A DNA stretch of 64,000 nucleotides from Cephalotus follicularis (GCA_001972305.1 BDDD01001830.1:33033-97032); one strand, 5' to 3'. Positions 1 through 13,739 are shown, numbered from the stretch's first letter. Notes: generated from the sequence alone by a model not told the origin. Made by a program: numbers and translations.

Positions 1-7
1 TATATAT

Positions 8-313
8 GCCGTGACGTAGTAGATGCGTATGTAAAGTAATGTCCGTACATTATAACTAGGCTTTCACGAGAATACTGAATCGGCTCACTCCTGTTTCCGA
101 TTGGGGGATGAAATGTCTAACTACGTCACCTGGCCGAACCCCTGTCGTACCTACCCATAAAAGATGCCGTGACGTAGTAGATGCGTATGTAAAGTACTGT
201 CCGTACATTACAACTAGGGTTTCATGAGAATACTGAATCGGCTCACTCCTGTTTCCGATTGGGGGATGAAATGTCTAACTACGTCACCTGGCCGAACCCT
301 TAGTCGTACCTAC
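8..313. repeat. 158-bp tandem direct repeat, two copies (second partial)
   Basis: Copy 1 is 8-165 and copy 2 is 166-313, offset by 158 bp with only a few substitutions. Each copy contains a 10-bp inverted pair, GTGACGTAGT at 11-20 and 169-178 matched by ACTACGTCAC at 120-129 and 278-287, so each unit can fold into a stem with a loop of about 99 bases. The arms carry TGACGT/ACGTCA cores of the bZIP-binding type. The repeat may extend left of the window. It lies in DNA that otherwise looks like decayed LTR sequence. Confidence 0.9.
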
Positions 314-1872
314 TTCATGTTCAAAAATTATTACAAAAGTAGTTCCCAATATAGGGAAACACACAACACATAGCATAAAAGGACAAATGATCTGAAAACC
401 TACAATGAGCTAATTACATAATACCTAGTACGAGGCAAATACCCGAAAATTGTTACTGTCTGAACATAACTCATCGCATGTCATACCCTACGTGCAATGC
501 ACAAAAAGTTGAATTCTCAAATTACGAAGGTGTTAACTATAGAATAAAGTTTCCAAATTTAAAATGTCATAAACGTACTCGACTTAGAATTACAATTAAC
601 GGAAATGGTGAAAATACACACAAATAGCTTTCGCCCCACACTGTAATGGCGGTGTAACACTCTCCTGACTATACTTAATACTATACTGCGATACCAATCA
701 CAATAGAGTAAGGAGTGTGGAGGTGCTGAGGTTTTCACGCAACTCCCACCCTACCTGGGATTACCTGACTAACAGGGATACTAGCTATACGTAACAATAT
801 ACCTAACAGACGTCCCGAACACCGGAACTACACTGTAATCCTGATCGACACATATGGTGATGAATCCCTGTCAACCATATGCCTTCGACAGGCGTGAACT
901 GTAAGTACGTGTATCGTACGGTATGTGTGTGTATGACACTATACCAATGTAATGTACTGTATGATACTATAACAACGTAACGCACCATGTATTATATTGA
1001 AAGACGGTATTTCTAACGTGCTGACGCCAAATACCTAGCTTACCAATGCTTAGCATCCAATACCTTACCAATGCTATATAAAAGTTAGCAGTACAATAAA
1101 ATAACAGTAGGGGCATATATATGAAAATATATGTATGCAATAACAGTACAGTAGTAACCCGACCAGGGCTACAACACAGGCACAGTAGTGTCCGAAAAGG
1201 ACTAGCAAACAGTACAGTAAGTCCACAAAGGGACTAACAAACAGGCAGGCAGTATGTGCAACATCGCCAACTCCTGGCCCCACGTTACACTCCCACTTCG
1301 GTCCCTTCTCCAGGCAACCAAGCAAGACAATAGTACAGTACAGTGAGTTACCTAGCCAACTCCTGGCCCCTAGGTCAACCCTGCCACTAGTCATTGCTAG
1401 CAGTCCCCGCCACCCAACTAGTACGGCTCAAACACAAACACAGTAAATTCACAGAACAACACAGTGAATCATTACAGTACACAGTGCAGTAGACAGTACA
1501 GTGGTGATCGTTGGATCAATAATGGGCAGTTCATTTCAAAATATTTTCAAGAGTCATAAACATTTGAAATATGTATTTTCAGTAGTGGACAATACTTTTA
1601 AACAGTTCAGTGGGTGGGAATCACTTTCCCAGTTGTTCGAAAATATGTTATTATCAAATATCTATTTCGTATTCAAAATAGTCATTTTCAGTTTCAGATA
1701 TGCATTTCTAAATTATCATAGTAATCTAGAAATCATAAATAGTTTATAATCAGTCAATAAACAGGCTGTAAACAGTACATATGCAATGCATGCATATGCC
1801 TTAATGCATCCTAATCGGGGTCGGGATCATCGCGCATCGTTTTAAGTAAGAGAGGCCCAAACAGCAGCTTGG
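314..1872. other. Non-coding, LTR-like sequence without recognisable genes
   Basis: I see no credible coding region. From about 1070 to 1515 the sequence is rich in CAGTA/ACAGT words, the reverse complement of the TACTG-rich stretches seen in LTR sequence near 4230-4330 and 45660-46200. This suggests the 3' part of a minus-strand gypsy-type LTR. Open frames here are short and have no family features. Confidence 0.4.
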
Positions 1873-2037
1873 CAGTCGGCTGGATTCTTCACCAGTCGGT
1901 TGTTCTGGGTAATCAGTACATGAGTAGTCAGCTGGTTCCTTCTACCAGTTGACTGTTCATCAGGTAGTCGGCTGTTATCCTTCACCATTCGACTGTTTCG
2001 GTTGGGCAGTCGGCTGTCTTCCTTCGATAGTCGACTG
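1873..2037. repeat. Short-palindrome array, CAGTCGRCTG class, 8 units
   Basis: Degenerate copies of the palindromic decamer CAGTCGACTG start at 1873, 1893, 1925, 1946, 1965, 1986, 2007 and 2028. Spacing is 20, 32, 21, 19, 21, 21 and 21 bp. Spacers are about 10-11 bp and not conserved. Open reading frames across the array only reflect the repeat. Confidence 0.88.
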
Positions 2038-2864
2038 TGCAGGGAAACCATTTACATGCAATCCAATATATATTACTCAAACGGATCATTGTAAGCATCT
2101 ATATATATATTCTCAAAACAGAATATCGTCAATCAGTCCTCAAAAGGTTCATAGAACACAACAGTAAACATGCATTTTATCCAGCAATTCAATACGAAAA
2201 TAAAACTCAGCATGCATGTACATGAACTCAAATGATTCTCAACAGTAAGCATAGCATGTGAAAAAACAGTAGTAACCATGGCATAACAACTAAACAACAT
2301 AGCTCACACGAGCAGGCAACCAATCTCAGGACATCCAGTAATCTTGAGCTTGAACTACAAACATAACTTCCCCTACCTTTTGATTCCAAGTTAGGAATCT
2401 GTAAGTCCACCTCTTTTAGTACGAACCATAGCTCCTCCAAGCTTCCTAGGTCCAGTTTGCAAGTCCAGGTTCGAGCTCCAAGTCGCAGTTCCTTTGGTTC
2501 CACAGAGGAGGTAAAGTTCTCCCTTTTCTCTCTCAAAATCTCTCGTATTTTCTCTTCACAACAGTGTTCTCTTTCCTTCGAAGATCACAAGTCCTTTCTG
2601 GCTTAGTGGCTCGGCGGATGAGGAGAAAAGAGAAGCTTTAAACAGCTGAAAAACTCTCCCTCCTTCATCAACCCAAAATGCATGCCCATGTGCCATTTTC
2701 TTCCCACTTTGGCAACTTCTATGCACTACTTGTCAAGAATTGTCACAGATTCAGTCTTGTCTTTGCTCCCTGCATGAGTCGCATGACTCCCAGGTGTCGT
2801 CTCATTTCTTCCCCATCAGTTGCTGCATGTGATCACTTCACATGTCTGCTGAAAGAGTGTCGTC
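2038..2864. other. Non-coding sequence between two arrays
   Basis: No gene is recognised. 2500-2680 is rich in TCTC/CTCTC words, like the transcribed leaders seen in other LTRs of this window (for example 13900-14000 and 48400-48500). That fits a decayed LTR read on the minus strand or in mixed orientation. Confidence 0.35.
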
Positions 2865-2988
2865 TAGTCGGCTGTTCTTACTCGACAGTCGGCTGGCAAC
2901 TCGAGGCCATCCAGTCAACTGTTTCCACAAACAGTCGGCTACCCCCATACCACTAACCAGTCAACTGTCCCTTCAAACCAGTCGGCCG
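2865..2988. repeat. Short-palindrome array, CAGTCGRCTG class, 6 units
   Basis: Decamers start at 2865, 2886, 2912, 2932, 2958 and 2979, spaced 21, 26, 20, 26 and 21 bp. The last unit is degenerate (CAGTCGGCCG). Alternating 21/26-bp spacing makes a pair period of about 46-47 bp. Confidence 0.8.
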
Positions 2989-3127
2989 GTTGGGCATATT
3001 CCTTCTGAAATTCAACCCATCACTTCGCATTATTTCAGGTGACATACCTCCACGTTCCTTAACATTACATAACTTAAAACAACATTATGTAAAAACGAAA
3101 ACGTCATCAAAGTCGGGAAATCAGTCA

Positions 3128-4469
3128 TGACACGCCCCGTTCCCGGGCACCCCAGCCCGAGGACGGCCGTGCCAGGTGGAAGGATCCCCCACCTGGATCC
3201 CTAAGCAAAACCACAACCAATAAAGGCTAACACTAAGGCCAGGGCAGGCGCTAAAGACACGCTGCCGAGGAGTGCCGCGCTCCCCAGGCCAAACGCTCCC
3301 AAGGCATAAAAACAAGAAATGCCCGAGCAGGAAGGAGGAAAGAAGGAAGGGTAAAACCATAAAATAACCCTTACTTAAACTATCCCCAAAGCTCACCGTT
3401 TAACTAAAGGAAACGCGCATAACACCCATTTAGGAAATGCACCGTTTAACTAAAGGGAACACACACAACACCCACTTAGCAAACGCACCATTTAACTAAA
3501 GGGAACAAACGCAACACCCACTGCCCAAACGCATCGTTCCAGTAAAGGAACATGCCAGGGCAGGGAGCCAGGGCAAAGAACGCAACACTATGTCTTGCCT
3601 GGGGTCCCGGGCAGGGGATGCAAACACAACATGACGTAACACAGGCCAGGACTGCGCCCCATCCTAAGACATGCCTTCCCAGGATGAACCATCCTCTGGC
3701 ATGTCCTCACTGGATGACAACCTAGGACATGTTCTCCCCGGGCATGACCCACACACTAAGGTTATGCCCGGGCACAAGAAATCAACAACACTTAACAAAA
3801 GGCTAAGCCTGAGATCAACACAAGGGCCCGGGGACAAACGCCAAGCATATGGGACAACCACTCGAGGTCCCACCATCACTCGAACTACACTTCAGAGATG
3901 AAATCTCACCCCGGCCAGGTACCCAGGGGATCCACCAAGGCTCACCCACCAAAACGTCTCCAGGGACCGAGCTGGTCCAAGGTCGGGAGGATGGGCAAAA
4001 CTAAGGAAAACTGCTCACTCCCACTTAACGCCTACGGCATGCCTGGGGACAACACCCTCTGCTTAGCCAGTGTGGCTAACCCCATCCTTCGGGGTGGGGC
4101 TGTGTTGTACCTGTGTGTGCGGCATAGGTAGGGCAGCAGGTAGCAGCGGACAGAAAGATTGAAGACTCGATTCGATTGCATGACCGTTTGGGCATCACAG
4201 AACTAATTGAGACATCGTGGCAAAAGGATTGATTTGTTATGTATTGTATTGTAACACTGTATTGAAGGATTGATGATGTATTGTAAAAGACTGTATTGTA
4301 AAAGCTTTGCATTGTACTGTTGGATGGATTTGTACTGTTTCTTCCGCAACTGATAAGTATTACAAAGTTTTAAGTTTTCCGCATTTTTATATTGCTAGTC
4401 CCGACCATTAGATTGTGTTTTGGATTGAGTGTAATGCCACGTGTCCGCCCTGTGGGCTCGGGTGTTACA
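3128..4469 (-). mobile_element. LTR of family B (gypsy-type), probably solo
   Basis: The + strand begins TGACACGCCCC and ends GGGTGTTACA, the expected TG...CA LTR ends; in element orientation the LTR starts TGTAACACCC. It is GC-richer than its surroundings and contains CCCGGGC and GGACGGCCGTGCC words. Related sequence recurs at 7518-8896 (opposite orientation) and 60452-62931 (same orientation). I do not see a clean TSD (AGTCA left, ACAGT right), so it may be rearranged. No gag or pol is attached. Confidence 0.65.
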
Positions 4470-4483
4470 ACAGTACCAGTAGT

Positions 4484-7400
4484 TGTAACACCCCCGATTC
4501 GAAGGGAGTTGTCACGGGTCCTAATCCGAGACTATTCATAAATGATCTTATAACATTACTCAATTTTATTCTTTTTATCAAAATATTAAGTCATCTTTTA
4601 TTCAAATTGCGTGATGGTCTAAACATAACATTTATAATCTAAGACATTGTCTGAAAACTTTATTCATTATCTAAAACTTAAACATAGTCTGGAATGTTAA
4701 ACATAAACCAAAAGCTTAAACATAATTCTAAGTCATAAACTGAAAGGCATTACATAGTTCAAATAAGGGTCTAACATGACCATAAAAATAACTAAACATA
4801 ACCGAGACCATCTCCTAAGTTATCCTTATCATAAGTGACATCTCGCTCATCACACATTGCCCGGATGCTGTCCCAGAATACCTGCCGCATGGAAACAAAA
4901 ATGCGGGTGAGCAAACCTCAGTACGAATATAGAATCATAAAACATAAAACGATAATTTAAAGGAATAGAAAATACCTGAACCTTGAAATATCATACGACA
5001 CATATATAAAAATAATTATAAACAGTTCTATCAATTCAAAACCAATATCCGGATTCAAAACGTTAACAAATTTCAAAAACGATATCTGAAAGCAAAATCT
5101 GATTTTCAAAGCATAATCCAAGTTTCAATGCAAAATCGAAATCCCAAAACGATATTCAAAGCGATACTCAAAATCTCATTGTTCGAGTTAAAAAGGGTTT
5201 CAAAACAAAACATATCCGATTCCGATATCTCATAAAAGAGATCCAAAACATATAACAGAGACTTATCCGAATCCGAAATCTCATAATAGAGATCCAAAGT
5301 ACATATACATAAGTGCAAGGGGTTTGCAAGGCCCACATGCTCCGACGGAAAGACGTGTACGGCACTACACAATCAATCCCCAAAATCCGAATCTATAACA
5401 TATCCTAGGATCGACCCATACGCCTCTATCAGATAGAGGATCCATAAGTCCACCTCATGGGTCTTATTCAAACATAGAGATACGCCGTAGTCTAATCACA
5501 CCGCTACGGAAGTGTCACGTCCCCGTGCCAGGCCCGCGACGTGCCTATGGTACATCCCATAGGTGGGAAATATCTCTGTATATCCGAAGTAACATACTTC
5601 CTAATGTGAAAGTCATGTTCGTTTAACACACTTCGATAGTAGAAGTCATGTTCCTTATCAAATCCAAAATCCGTATACTTTCGTATGTGAAAGTCATACT
5701 TATTTTATAAAAACCGGTGATAATAAACTTTAGTAGTAAAACAGATTTTATAAAACATCCGAGGTCGCATAATATTTCATAAACATTCAAAGTCAAAACA
5801 TAAAGTCAGGAAATATTTATTTTCACAAAAATATCCTACCGACTTTATTTCAAAACATATCGAATTACGAAGCATAACGAAGTTCATAAAATCGAAGGGA
5901 CATATTCATAAAGTAAACTATATTTTTACCATAATAAAAAACAGTAGGCGGGTATCAAGGAATGAAACATCCGTACCTTAAGCGATCACAAAATAACTTT
6001 ACGAATCGATCAACAATTTAAAAGTCCCTCGGAGCACAAAAATCTAAGAAGATACAATACCATTCATACAAGGGTTCAAAATCACTTTCAAAACATAAAA
6101 CAGTAATTTAACAATGTTTAAAACATGCTCCAATTCATTACGAAACCAAACGGATGACAAAACTTAAAACCAGGAAATTTTCTGGACAATTCCAGTCGAC
6201 TGCATCAAGATCCAGTCGGCTACTCAAAGGTGGCAGTCGACTGTGTGGCATAGGCAGTCGACTACTCAACCTGGGTATGAATCCAGTCGACTGTGACAGG
6301 GGTCCAGTCGGCTGTGCAAGGCAAAATAGTCGGCTGTCTCACGAGGCAGTCGACTGTTCTGGGCGACAGAAAAGCAAAAACAAAGCAATTCAATTCCAAT
6401 TTTCTGTCAAAACTATATTACAACATTACCAGATGGTTACCAACATTTAAACAAGACTTATGTGACTTAACCGTGGCATTTAAACATACAGAATCAAAAA
6501 GTTTATGCAATGGGTGATCTTTCTTTAAAGAGAAGCAATTTCAATTCATTGCATGCATGCTTATATGATCAAATTTTCTGTATTTAATCATTATCCTTAA
6601 TCAAAACCAGTATGTATCATCTACTTAATGCATGTTGACAGGTTTTAGAAGCCATGGTTGCAGAAAATAAAAAAAAAAACAAAACATACTAGCAACCAAT
6701 CATGCAAAAGACTTTGTTAACAAAACTAAATGCTAAACCATAACAGTGGATGATAACAAACCTGATTTAATGAAGCAATGAAGACAAAAACAACTTCTAA
6801 TCATGCAGGTTCGGCTCAAGGAGAGAGATAAGCAATGGAGGCACAACAATGACTAATGGCATATATATATCACTTAGAAAAGGCAATTTAGGTCATGGTA
6901 ATGCAGAAAAGGAATCCAAAATCTGTTAGAATAGGGAAAGAGGCAAAATTTTCGGGATTGAGGGAGAGAAAGGGAAGGCAGAATCGGTTTGGGCAGCAAG
7001 AAGGAAGAATACGTGAGAGAGAGGGAGAGGGAGAGAAATAAAAGGGAAAAATATAAGCCTTTAACCAAAAATAAGGTTTTATTCCTTAATAAAACTATTT
7101 TGCCATTTATAATAAATAAAACTAATTTAAACTAATTTACAATACAATAAAATTAATTCAATTAATTTTACTTATTCACGTACATAGTCCAACCAATATT
7201 CAATAGCCCAAAATTAACGTCTTTAAGCCTAAAACGTAAAAGCCCAAATTAATATTCACAAACCATATCAATATTTTAAAAACTGATTTTAAAATACAAA
7301 ACAATAAGTTTTTATTTTTTTTTCATAATCCTTATTCCCTTAACTTATCAAAAGCCAAAGATGGTATTATTTAGCCTACGACATAAAAGCCTAAAACAAT

Positions 7401-7517
7401 TATATCATATAGTCCAAACAAAGAGTCCATAAATTAAAATAGGCCAACATAATATAACAAAGCGAAATAAAATCAAAAAAATCCGAAAATATACACGTGA
7501 ATGAACGGAGTATTACA
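4484..7517 (-). mobile_element. Solo LTR of family A, 3034 bp, TSD GTAGT
   Basis: On the + strand it runs from TGTAACACCCCC to GAGTATTACA. The five bases GTAGT occur both immediately before (4479-4483) and after (7518-7522), a perfect target-site duplication. No internal region or second LTR is present, so this is a solo LTR left by recombination. It is inserted in a family B sequence, whose text continues from CAGTACCAGTAGT to CCCCTGATAAATG across the insertion. Related copies lie at 13581-16401, 48114-53653 and 50594-53315. It carries a CAGTCGRCTG array at 6193-6356. Confidence 0.92.
6193..6356 (-). repeat. Short-palindrome array in LTR A, 8 units
   Basis: Decamers start at 6193, 6213, 6234, 6255, 6284, 6305, 6327 and 6347. 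Read in LTR orientation the spacings are 20, 22, 21, 29, 21, 21, 20, almost identical to the array at 14759 (20, 22, 21, 29, 21, 21, 21). The array lies about 1.16-1.32 kb from the LTR start. Spacers have drifted from the other A copies. Confidence 0.92.
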
Positions 7518-8896
7518 GTAGTCCCCTGATAAATGTTGATCCTTAGAGCATGATCTTTTGTTGATCCCCGGATCACTGGCATGATTGATATATATATAAC
7601 CTGTTGTTATCTTCTTTCCTTGAGGTCAGTCATTGAGTTGGTAGCTCTGACGTCTCCTCGGGTTTCCTTTTTATCGATATCTTTGTACATATTCACCTCT
7701 GCCTTATTTTTTTGAGCAGGGGATATGGGTTGTCCTTGGCCCAGTTGGGGCAGGGCACGTTTACCTTGGCTCTTGGAACCCCGGTGGAAGTGGGTTTGCC
7801 CAGGATATTCCTTGATCTTACTCACTAGTCAGTTGGACTAATCCCCTCTCAGTTTTGTGTACAAAGGAAGCGGGGTAGCAGGGTTCTTGAGATCCACTAA
7901 GGATAACGTGTTGAAAGAGGTAGACGCCTGACGCAGCACCTTAGGATGGCTCTTCGGCCATGGGCACCTTCATGCATTTGGGGGCATTCTTGGGGTTTTG
8001 TGTAGACTTTGTTATTGTCTATGTCTTGTAAACCCTCCTTTGTAAACATGTATATGACTTCCATGATGTTGTGGGTCCTTGGCATTTTGTCCGGGACCGT
8101 ATATAATTCACTTGTTGTTTTATATACTTTGTTGTTATGAGCTCTTTTCCCAGCCCTGTTGTTTTTTATGCTAAGTGTTTGGGGTGCAGGGACGATGCAC
8201 AGGTTTGGGAGTCGTTTGACCCTGGGTAGAGGAGCAGGTCTCCCCAGTCCTGGCCTTGGTGAAACCTCAGTGTTTCTCCCAGGGGCCTTTTGAGCGTGGC
8301 ACCTCTACTGAGATGCCGAGGGAAGGGTGGCTATGTTCATGGTTAGACAAACCTTAGGTTAACCTCACAGCTCGGGTTGGTTGACCCTAAGCTGAGGTCT
8401 GGTGGATTCCCCGGGTGTTTGTCCCCGGGCATGCTCGCAGGCGTTAAGAGAGAGTTAAGAAGTTTTCCTTAGTTTTACCCGTCCTCCCGACCTCTGACCA
8501 GCTTGGTCCCTGATGATGTTTTGTCGTATGAGCCCTGGTGGATCCCTTGGGTACTTGGCCGGGGTGAGATTTCATCTCCTTAGTGTAAGTTGAGTGCTAG
8601 AGGGACCTCGGGTAGTTGTTCCATGCTTGGCGTTTGCCCCCAGGCCCTTGTGTTGATCCCAGGCTTAGCTTTATGGTAAACGTTGTCATTTTTGTGCCCA
8701 GGCATATCCTTGTTTGTATGCCTTATGTGCGTTTGGCCTGGGGAGCATGGCTCTCCTCGGCAGCGTGTTTTAACGCCCGCCCTAGCCTTAGTGTTAGTCT
8801 TTGTTTGTTGGGATTTTTGTTAGGGATCCGGGTGGAGGATCCTTTCACTTGGCACGGCCGTCCTCGGGTGGGGGTGCTCGGGAACGGGGCATGTCA
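7518..8896 (+). mobile_element. Family B LTR-type sequence, plus orientation, 5'-truncated
   Basis: It resembles the reverse complement of 60452-61860: shared text includes GAGGTCAGTCATTGAGTT near 7622 and the ACGGCCGTCCTCGGG end near 8860. It ends GGGGCATGTCA, matching the B LTR terminus. The 14 bases at 4470-4483 are its continuation on the far side of the A solo LTR. Its 5' part is missing next to the B LTR at 3128-4469. Open frames are not convincing genes. Confidence 0.6.
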
Positions 8897-8897
8897 T

Positions 8898-10568
8898 CCT
8901 AATAAAAAACCGTTATCATCTCATGATAATCAAACCATAAAGTTCAATCCCAGGATCATTTGAGCATACATGTATAGTTAGAAAATATATATAAAACAGA
9001 AAGAGCAGGCAGAATATACTCACAAAATGGAGTGGCTCCTTCTTTGTTGATTGTGGGTTCCAGCCTCCAAGAACAGCAGGCCTCCAAGGTATCCATACCA
9101 AGCTTCAATCACCAACACCAGACTTCTCAAGTCAACAACTCTTGTTTTTGGTTGCTGTGTTTTTCTTTGTTCTTGAAAGAACCAGAAAAAATGTACTGAG
9201 AGAGAGGAAGAAGAATGACTGGAGAGTCTATTGAGAAAAAACGTGTTCACCGTTGTTATTGCTAGATAAAAACGTGTTGAACTAAATTTCTTAATCTCCT
9301 ATTTTAGTTAAGTATCATACTTAACATAAATAGCATTCCTTCCATATATGTTATATACTTTCCTTAATCACATTAAGCATATTTAATCTCATTAAATATA
9401 ATTAGAAACTAATTATCCTAATTATTTTTCTCTCATACAGTGTCAGAAATATCAGCATGTATTGTGTGTGACCCTATGTGTTCACTATTACGGTAGTTGT
9501 AGGATTAAATCGTGACACTCACGATTATCCGATTAAATATTTATCATCACATAAAAAATATTATCTCGGACATTTCGAATTAAAACTCTTTAATTATTTT
9601 CTTCAAAGCTTAATTATCAATTTAATCTCCGGCATCCTACCTGTCGACATCGACATCTAGCAATGCATAATGACCCCCAGGTAATATGAATTATTCTTGA
9701 ACCACTATTTATAGGTACATGCACGTATAGTCCTTCTATTGACATTGCTCTGATTAATTCTAGGGTACAGATTATGTCAGACCCCAATAATTTAATTTTT
9801 AGCCTCGTGACTATCTTTCGTCAGCCTAAATAATATTAGAGGTGCCCATTTAATATTCAACCAATGATATCACACACTTGATATCGTGGCTAGGATGGCC
9901 AGGTGCTTAATTGCTAACGAAAATCATCCTGAGCATAATCTTCTTTTACTAGAAGCAATAAATTCATTGTTTCCAGTTCACATGCCTTGATACATAAGCA
10001 TACTATGTCCAACTAATGCATGTATACACTTCATTGAATATGTATTTAAACACAATCAAAACACAACACCCTATGCACAAGACATCCAGTGACGGCTCAT
10101 GTCCAAGGACCACATGCATTGCTATAAAACTAGAATTCTGTCTGACATGTAAGTAAAACTCCATTCATATATTCTATCAACAGTCACCTTTAGTGAACTC
10201 ATTAATAAATTAACGAGCACCCACGTAGTTATCATAGCATCAACCATGCGAGTGGTGTGAAATCAGTCACCATCTGCTTACCGATCTGACAGTACGTGCT
10301 GGTCTATCCGGATTGATCATGTCCTGAGTGTCAATCCTATGACCAGGAAGATTTGAAATAAAGTATACCGAGATTCCAATTCTCACATCATGATCTCATC
10401 ATGAACTTGGTTCTCTTACTTTATTCCAAGACATTCATTTGTTAAATAAACATGTATTCAAATAATGAACTCATAGCCAATGATAAAATATAACATCTTT
10501 ATTGAATTTATATACAAGATGGAGTAAATACAAGCTCAGTACTAGCTTGTAAGACTTTATCTCTAACA
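8898..10568 (-). mobile_element. Copia-type LTR (family C), minus orientation
   Basis: The right end reads ATCTCTAACA, so on the minus strand the LTR starts TGTTAGAGAT. The left part (8898-9660) matches, in reverse complement, 46810-47430, and 9750-10150 resembles 35937-36300 (for example AATAATTTAA and AAGGACCACATGCA). The left end abuts family B sequence and may be truncated. The minus frame near 9020-9250 is LTR leader, not a gene. Confidence 0.6.
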
Positions 10569-12897
10569 GATAGGCACTGAAAACATAATTGTATGGTCCG
10601 CCCTTTAATTCTGAGCAAACCTTGAGGAGGATTGTCTCAGTTATTTGATATTGATAATATGAACCGGCAAGTCACGCCGATGGGTTTAAGTCATCAGGTT
10701 GGTGATTAAGGATTTTTTATCCAAGATCGTGGGAGACCGGCATGTTTATCTTGTATCAAAGACAAGACTTGTGTCAATGAGGTTAGGGTGATTCCTTCTT
10801 CAAAGGCAAGAGTTTGGTTTGTATTCAAATAGTACATATATTTTTTCTATTGTACTTAAACATCAAATAAGTAACCAAAAGGAAAGTGAGATGATTGATA
10901 TAATCATCAAAATAATCAATATTAATGCTAATTTGTTTATGTGCCTTTGTTGTGCACACACAAGGTTCGCATGGACTTACTTAGATGCATATAATGATTA
11001 ATACATGAGATGTGAAAGGCATAGTTAACAATGTAGCCATATTCGTTGAATCCATGGCATACATCGTAAATCTTTACCCTCAGCAATACAGACTATGTCA
11101 AGTCTATGAGATAAGGAGTAGTGAGTCGGTTTATCCTAGGTATGTCCATATCCTGGATTATCAATCCAACCTACGAATTCTGTCTTATAGGCAACATGAC
11201 TTAATTTCTCTCTGTACGACATTGGGAGAAGTCTTTAAAGCTGTCAGTCTTATGTTCATTACATGATTATGCATGGACTGCTGATAGCTGGCGATCATGG
11301 TAATTTTATGTAATTCACATCTTTATTTGTCTTTTATTAAAGGAAGGAGCATTTGCACTTTGTTCAATGAGTTTCTGTTTCTTCTCAAACAAGAATGAGA
11401 TTTTATGTTAAAGGAAGAGTAGATTGTGTCATATGTGATGAGATATAATGAAGTGTCTATCTTACATGCTTTCCTTTTTCCTTTTAGTTAATACCCTTCA
11501 GCCACAAATAATTATTAAGGAACATGTGATGTTGATTTGTGAAGTGTCCCAAAGTAAACCGTGGGATGTTGTTTTACGACCCTTGTTTGAGAATGAAAAG
11601 TTCATCTCAGACCCTCCTTCTTATTAGGAGAATTCATTTCTCTTAACGGGAAGTAGTGGGAGTAAAACATAGCTGAATGAGAAATCATAAGTAACACAAA
11701 TATGCACTTGCGTAATAACCTTAATTTTATACACATGTTCTCTGAAGTTTGATATGATAACATGCAGGCACCCAAGAGATGCTTCTGATTCTTTATGAAG
11801 GTATCTAAAGGTGGATCAGATGGATGAGATTCCATCGGCTGAGATTCCATTGAACTACAAAGAACAGTTATATGAGATATCGACTCCAAAATGGATTTTT
11901 AGTTTTTCTGAAATCCATTATGCTTGTCATTTAAAATCTTTTAATAGAATAAAGTAAGTATAAAGGGGGTCTAAATGTGTATAAGAAGAAAGTGGGAGTA
12001 TGTAACTTACTTAATTTTACAAGTGTTGTAATTACTGTATATTGATCATTGAGAATAGATTAATATGTTGTTATCAATCAAGTAAAGGTTGTCAGTATAT
12101 TCATTGAGGTAAGCACTTGACATTATTAAGGGATGTTGATCAATGAGTCGGATCTACATAATAATAGTTGGAGATGATCAGATGCTTGGCTTGACCCAAG
12201 AATTTACATATTGAAAATGTTAAAAAGTTTAACATTTATATGTAAAATGCAAGGGTTGCAGGTAATGCAAGTATTGCTTGCATAGCTAAAATGTTGTTGG
12301 GCATACACTGAAATATGGTATTGCTCGCAACACTATTAGTTATGTACGCAGTGCTGCAAGTATTGCGAGACTTACTGTAATGAGATTTAAAAGCAATACT
12401 GCCAGTGTTAAAGGCATTGCTCTAAGTATAGATGCCTATTATGTAAGTGTTACTAACACTGTTACAAGCATTACAAAGTAACAATGAATAAACAACTATA
12501 CATTTTATGACTAAATGAGTGTTTTTGACAGTGGGAGGAACACTTTCATTGAAAGAGTTTAGAGGTGTAATTAGATGAAGCAGTGCGTATTGAGAGAGTC
12601 TCAATACAGTTGGCACTGCAGATTCAGTGGGTTTGACTTCTAAGTTGCGATATTATATAACTGTCATCAGATGTATGTGAAGAGTTCAAAGGATAGATCT
12701 TGCAGTACTTCAATAACGTAAGAGAGAACGTTGGAAATTGAGATATAAAATAAGGATGAGATTCCATTTAAAACGTTGAATAGCAAATCCCGTCACTAAA
12801 GACATATCGAAGTGGAAGAGTTTCTGATAGTTCGATAGCAATTGCCAGAGGTAGAAAGTCACCGATAACGCATTTGGCTTTTATGCAAGTGGGAGAT
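10569..12897 (+). pseudogene. Decayed copia internal region ending in a polypurine tract
   Basis: There are no long open frames, but the right end has the hallmarks of a copia 3' end. A purine-rich GTGGGAGAT at 12889-12897 directly precedes an LTR start (TGTTGGAGATATG). Near 12785 a short translation resembles the end of copia RNase H (a degenerate form of the PLTK-type motif). The remaining 2 kb is AT-rich and unassigned; it may include other decayed insertions. 12240-12450 is rich in words like GCAAG(T)ATTGC. Confidence 0.4.
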
Positions 12898-13580
12898 TGT
12901 TGGAGATATGCCTTACAAGCCAATTGCGTTTACCATAAAATGCATATTCTTAACGGCAATCTTATTCAATCTATAATACTTAACTAGCAAACGGTTCATG
13001 TATATACATTAATGTATTGATGAATGTCCATAGAATAGAGAAAGAGGACTAAGACCATTTATGAGATCATTGTGGTGAGACTTATAACCTCGGTAAGCTC
13101 TATTCCTAAATATTTACAGTTGTAGGATTACTAATCATGACGTCAGTAATCCGGATAGACTGTCACATGTTTATCATCCCGGTGCAGGGAAATGATTGGT
13201 CTCAAAGTCACAAGTGTAGAGTCCGTTGTGATAAGTATGTGGGTGCTCATTGAGAATGAGTTCACCGAATAGTGGCTCGCAAGAAGAACACCTGTACGGA
13301 GTTTTACTCACTTGTCAAACATGAGTTCTTATGTTGCAGCAGTGCATGCGGTCCTTAGACCTGAGCCGCCATATGATGTCTTATGTATAATCCATTATGC
13401 TTTGATGACACTTAAATACGACTCCTAACCACGGGGTGTATACGGGTGTCTATTGGGTATGGTCGCTTATACATGGAGACATATGAGTAAGCAACAAGGA
13501 ATCTACCAGTTCGGGTATAAGGAATTGTATGCTCTAGACATAACAATTATAATAGCTTCAAGTCCTTGCAAGGCTCTAAG
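12898..13580 (+). mobile_element. Copia 3' LTR, first part (interrupted by a solo LTR)
   Basis: It starts TGTTGGAGATATG immediately after a polypurine tract, which marks a 3' LTR on the + strand. It breaks at 13580 where a family A solo LTR is inserted and resumes at 16402. Confidence 0.75.
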
Positions 13581-13739
13581 TGTAATACCCTGCTTGCCTG
13601 TACGTATTTTTCTTACGGGTTTTATCTGTTTCGTTTAAGTATTTGTCTGTTTTATGTTGGGTTTATGTTTTTGGGCTGACTGATACCAGCCTTAATTTTG
13701 GGCATGTTGGTACGGATATTATGTTGGGTAAATTTAGTT

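Noticed and set aside
3123..4475. Target-site duplication for the first family B LTR
   Set aside because: AGTCA and ACAGT only share words when shifted; not a convincing duplication.
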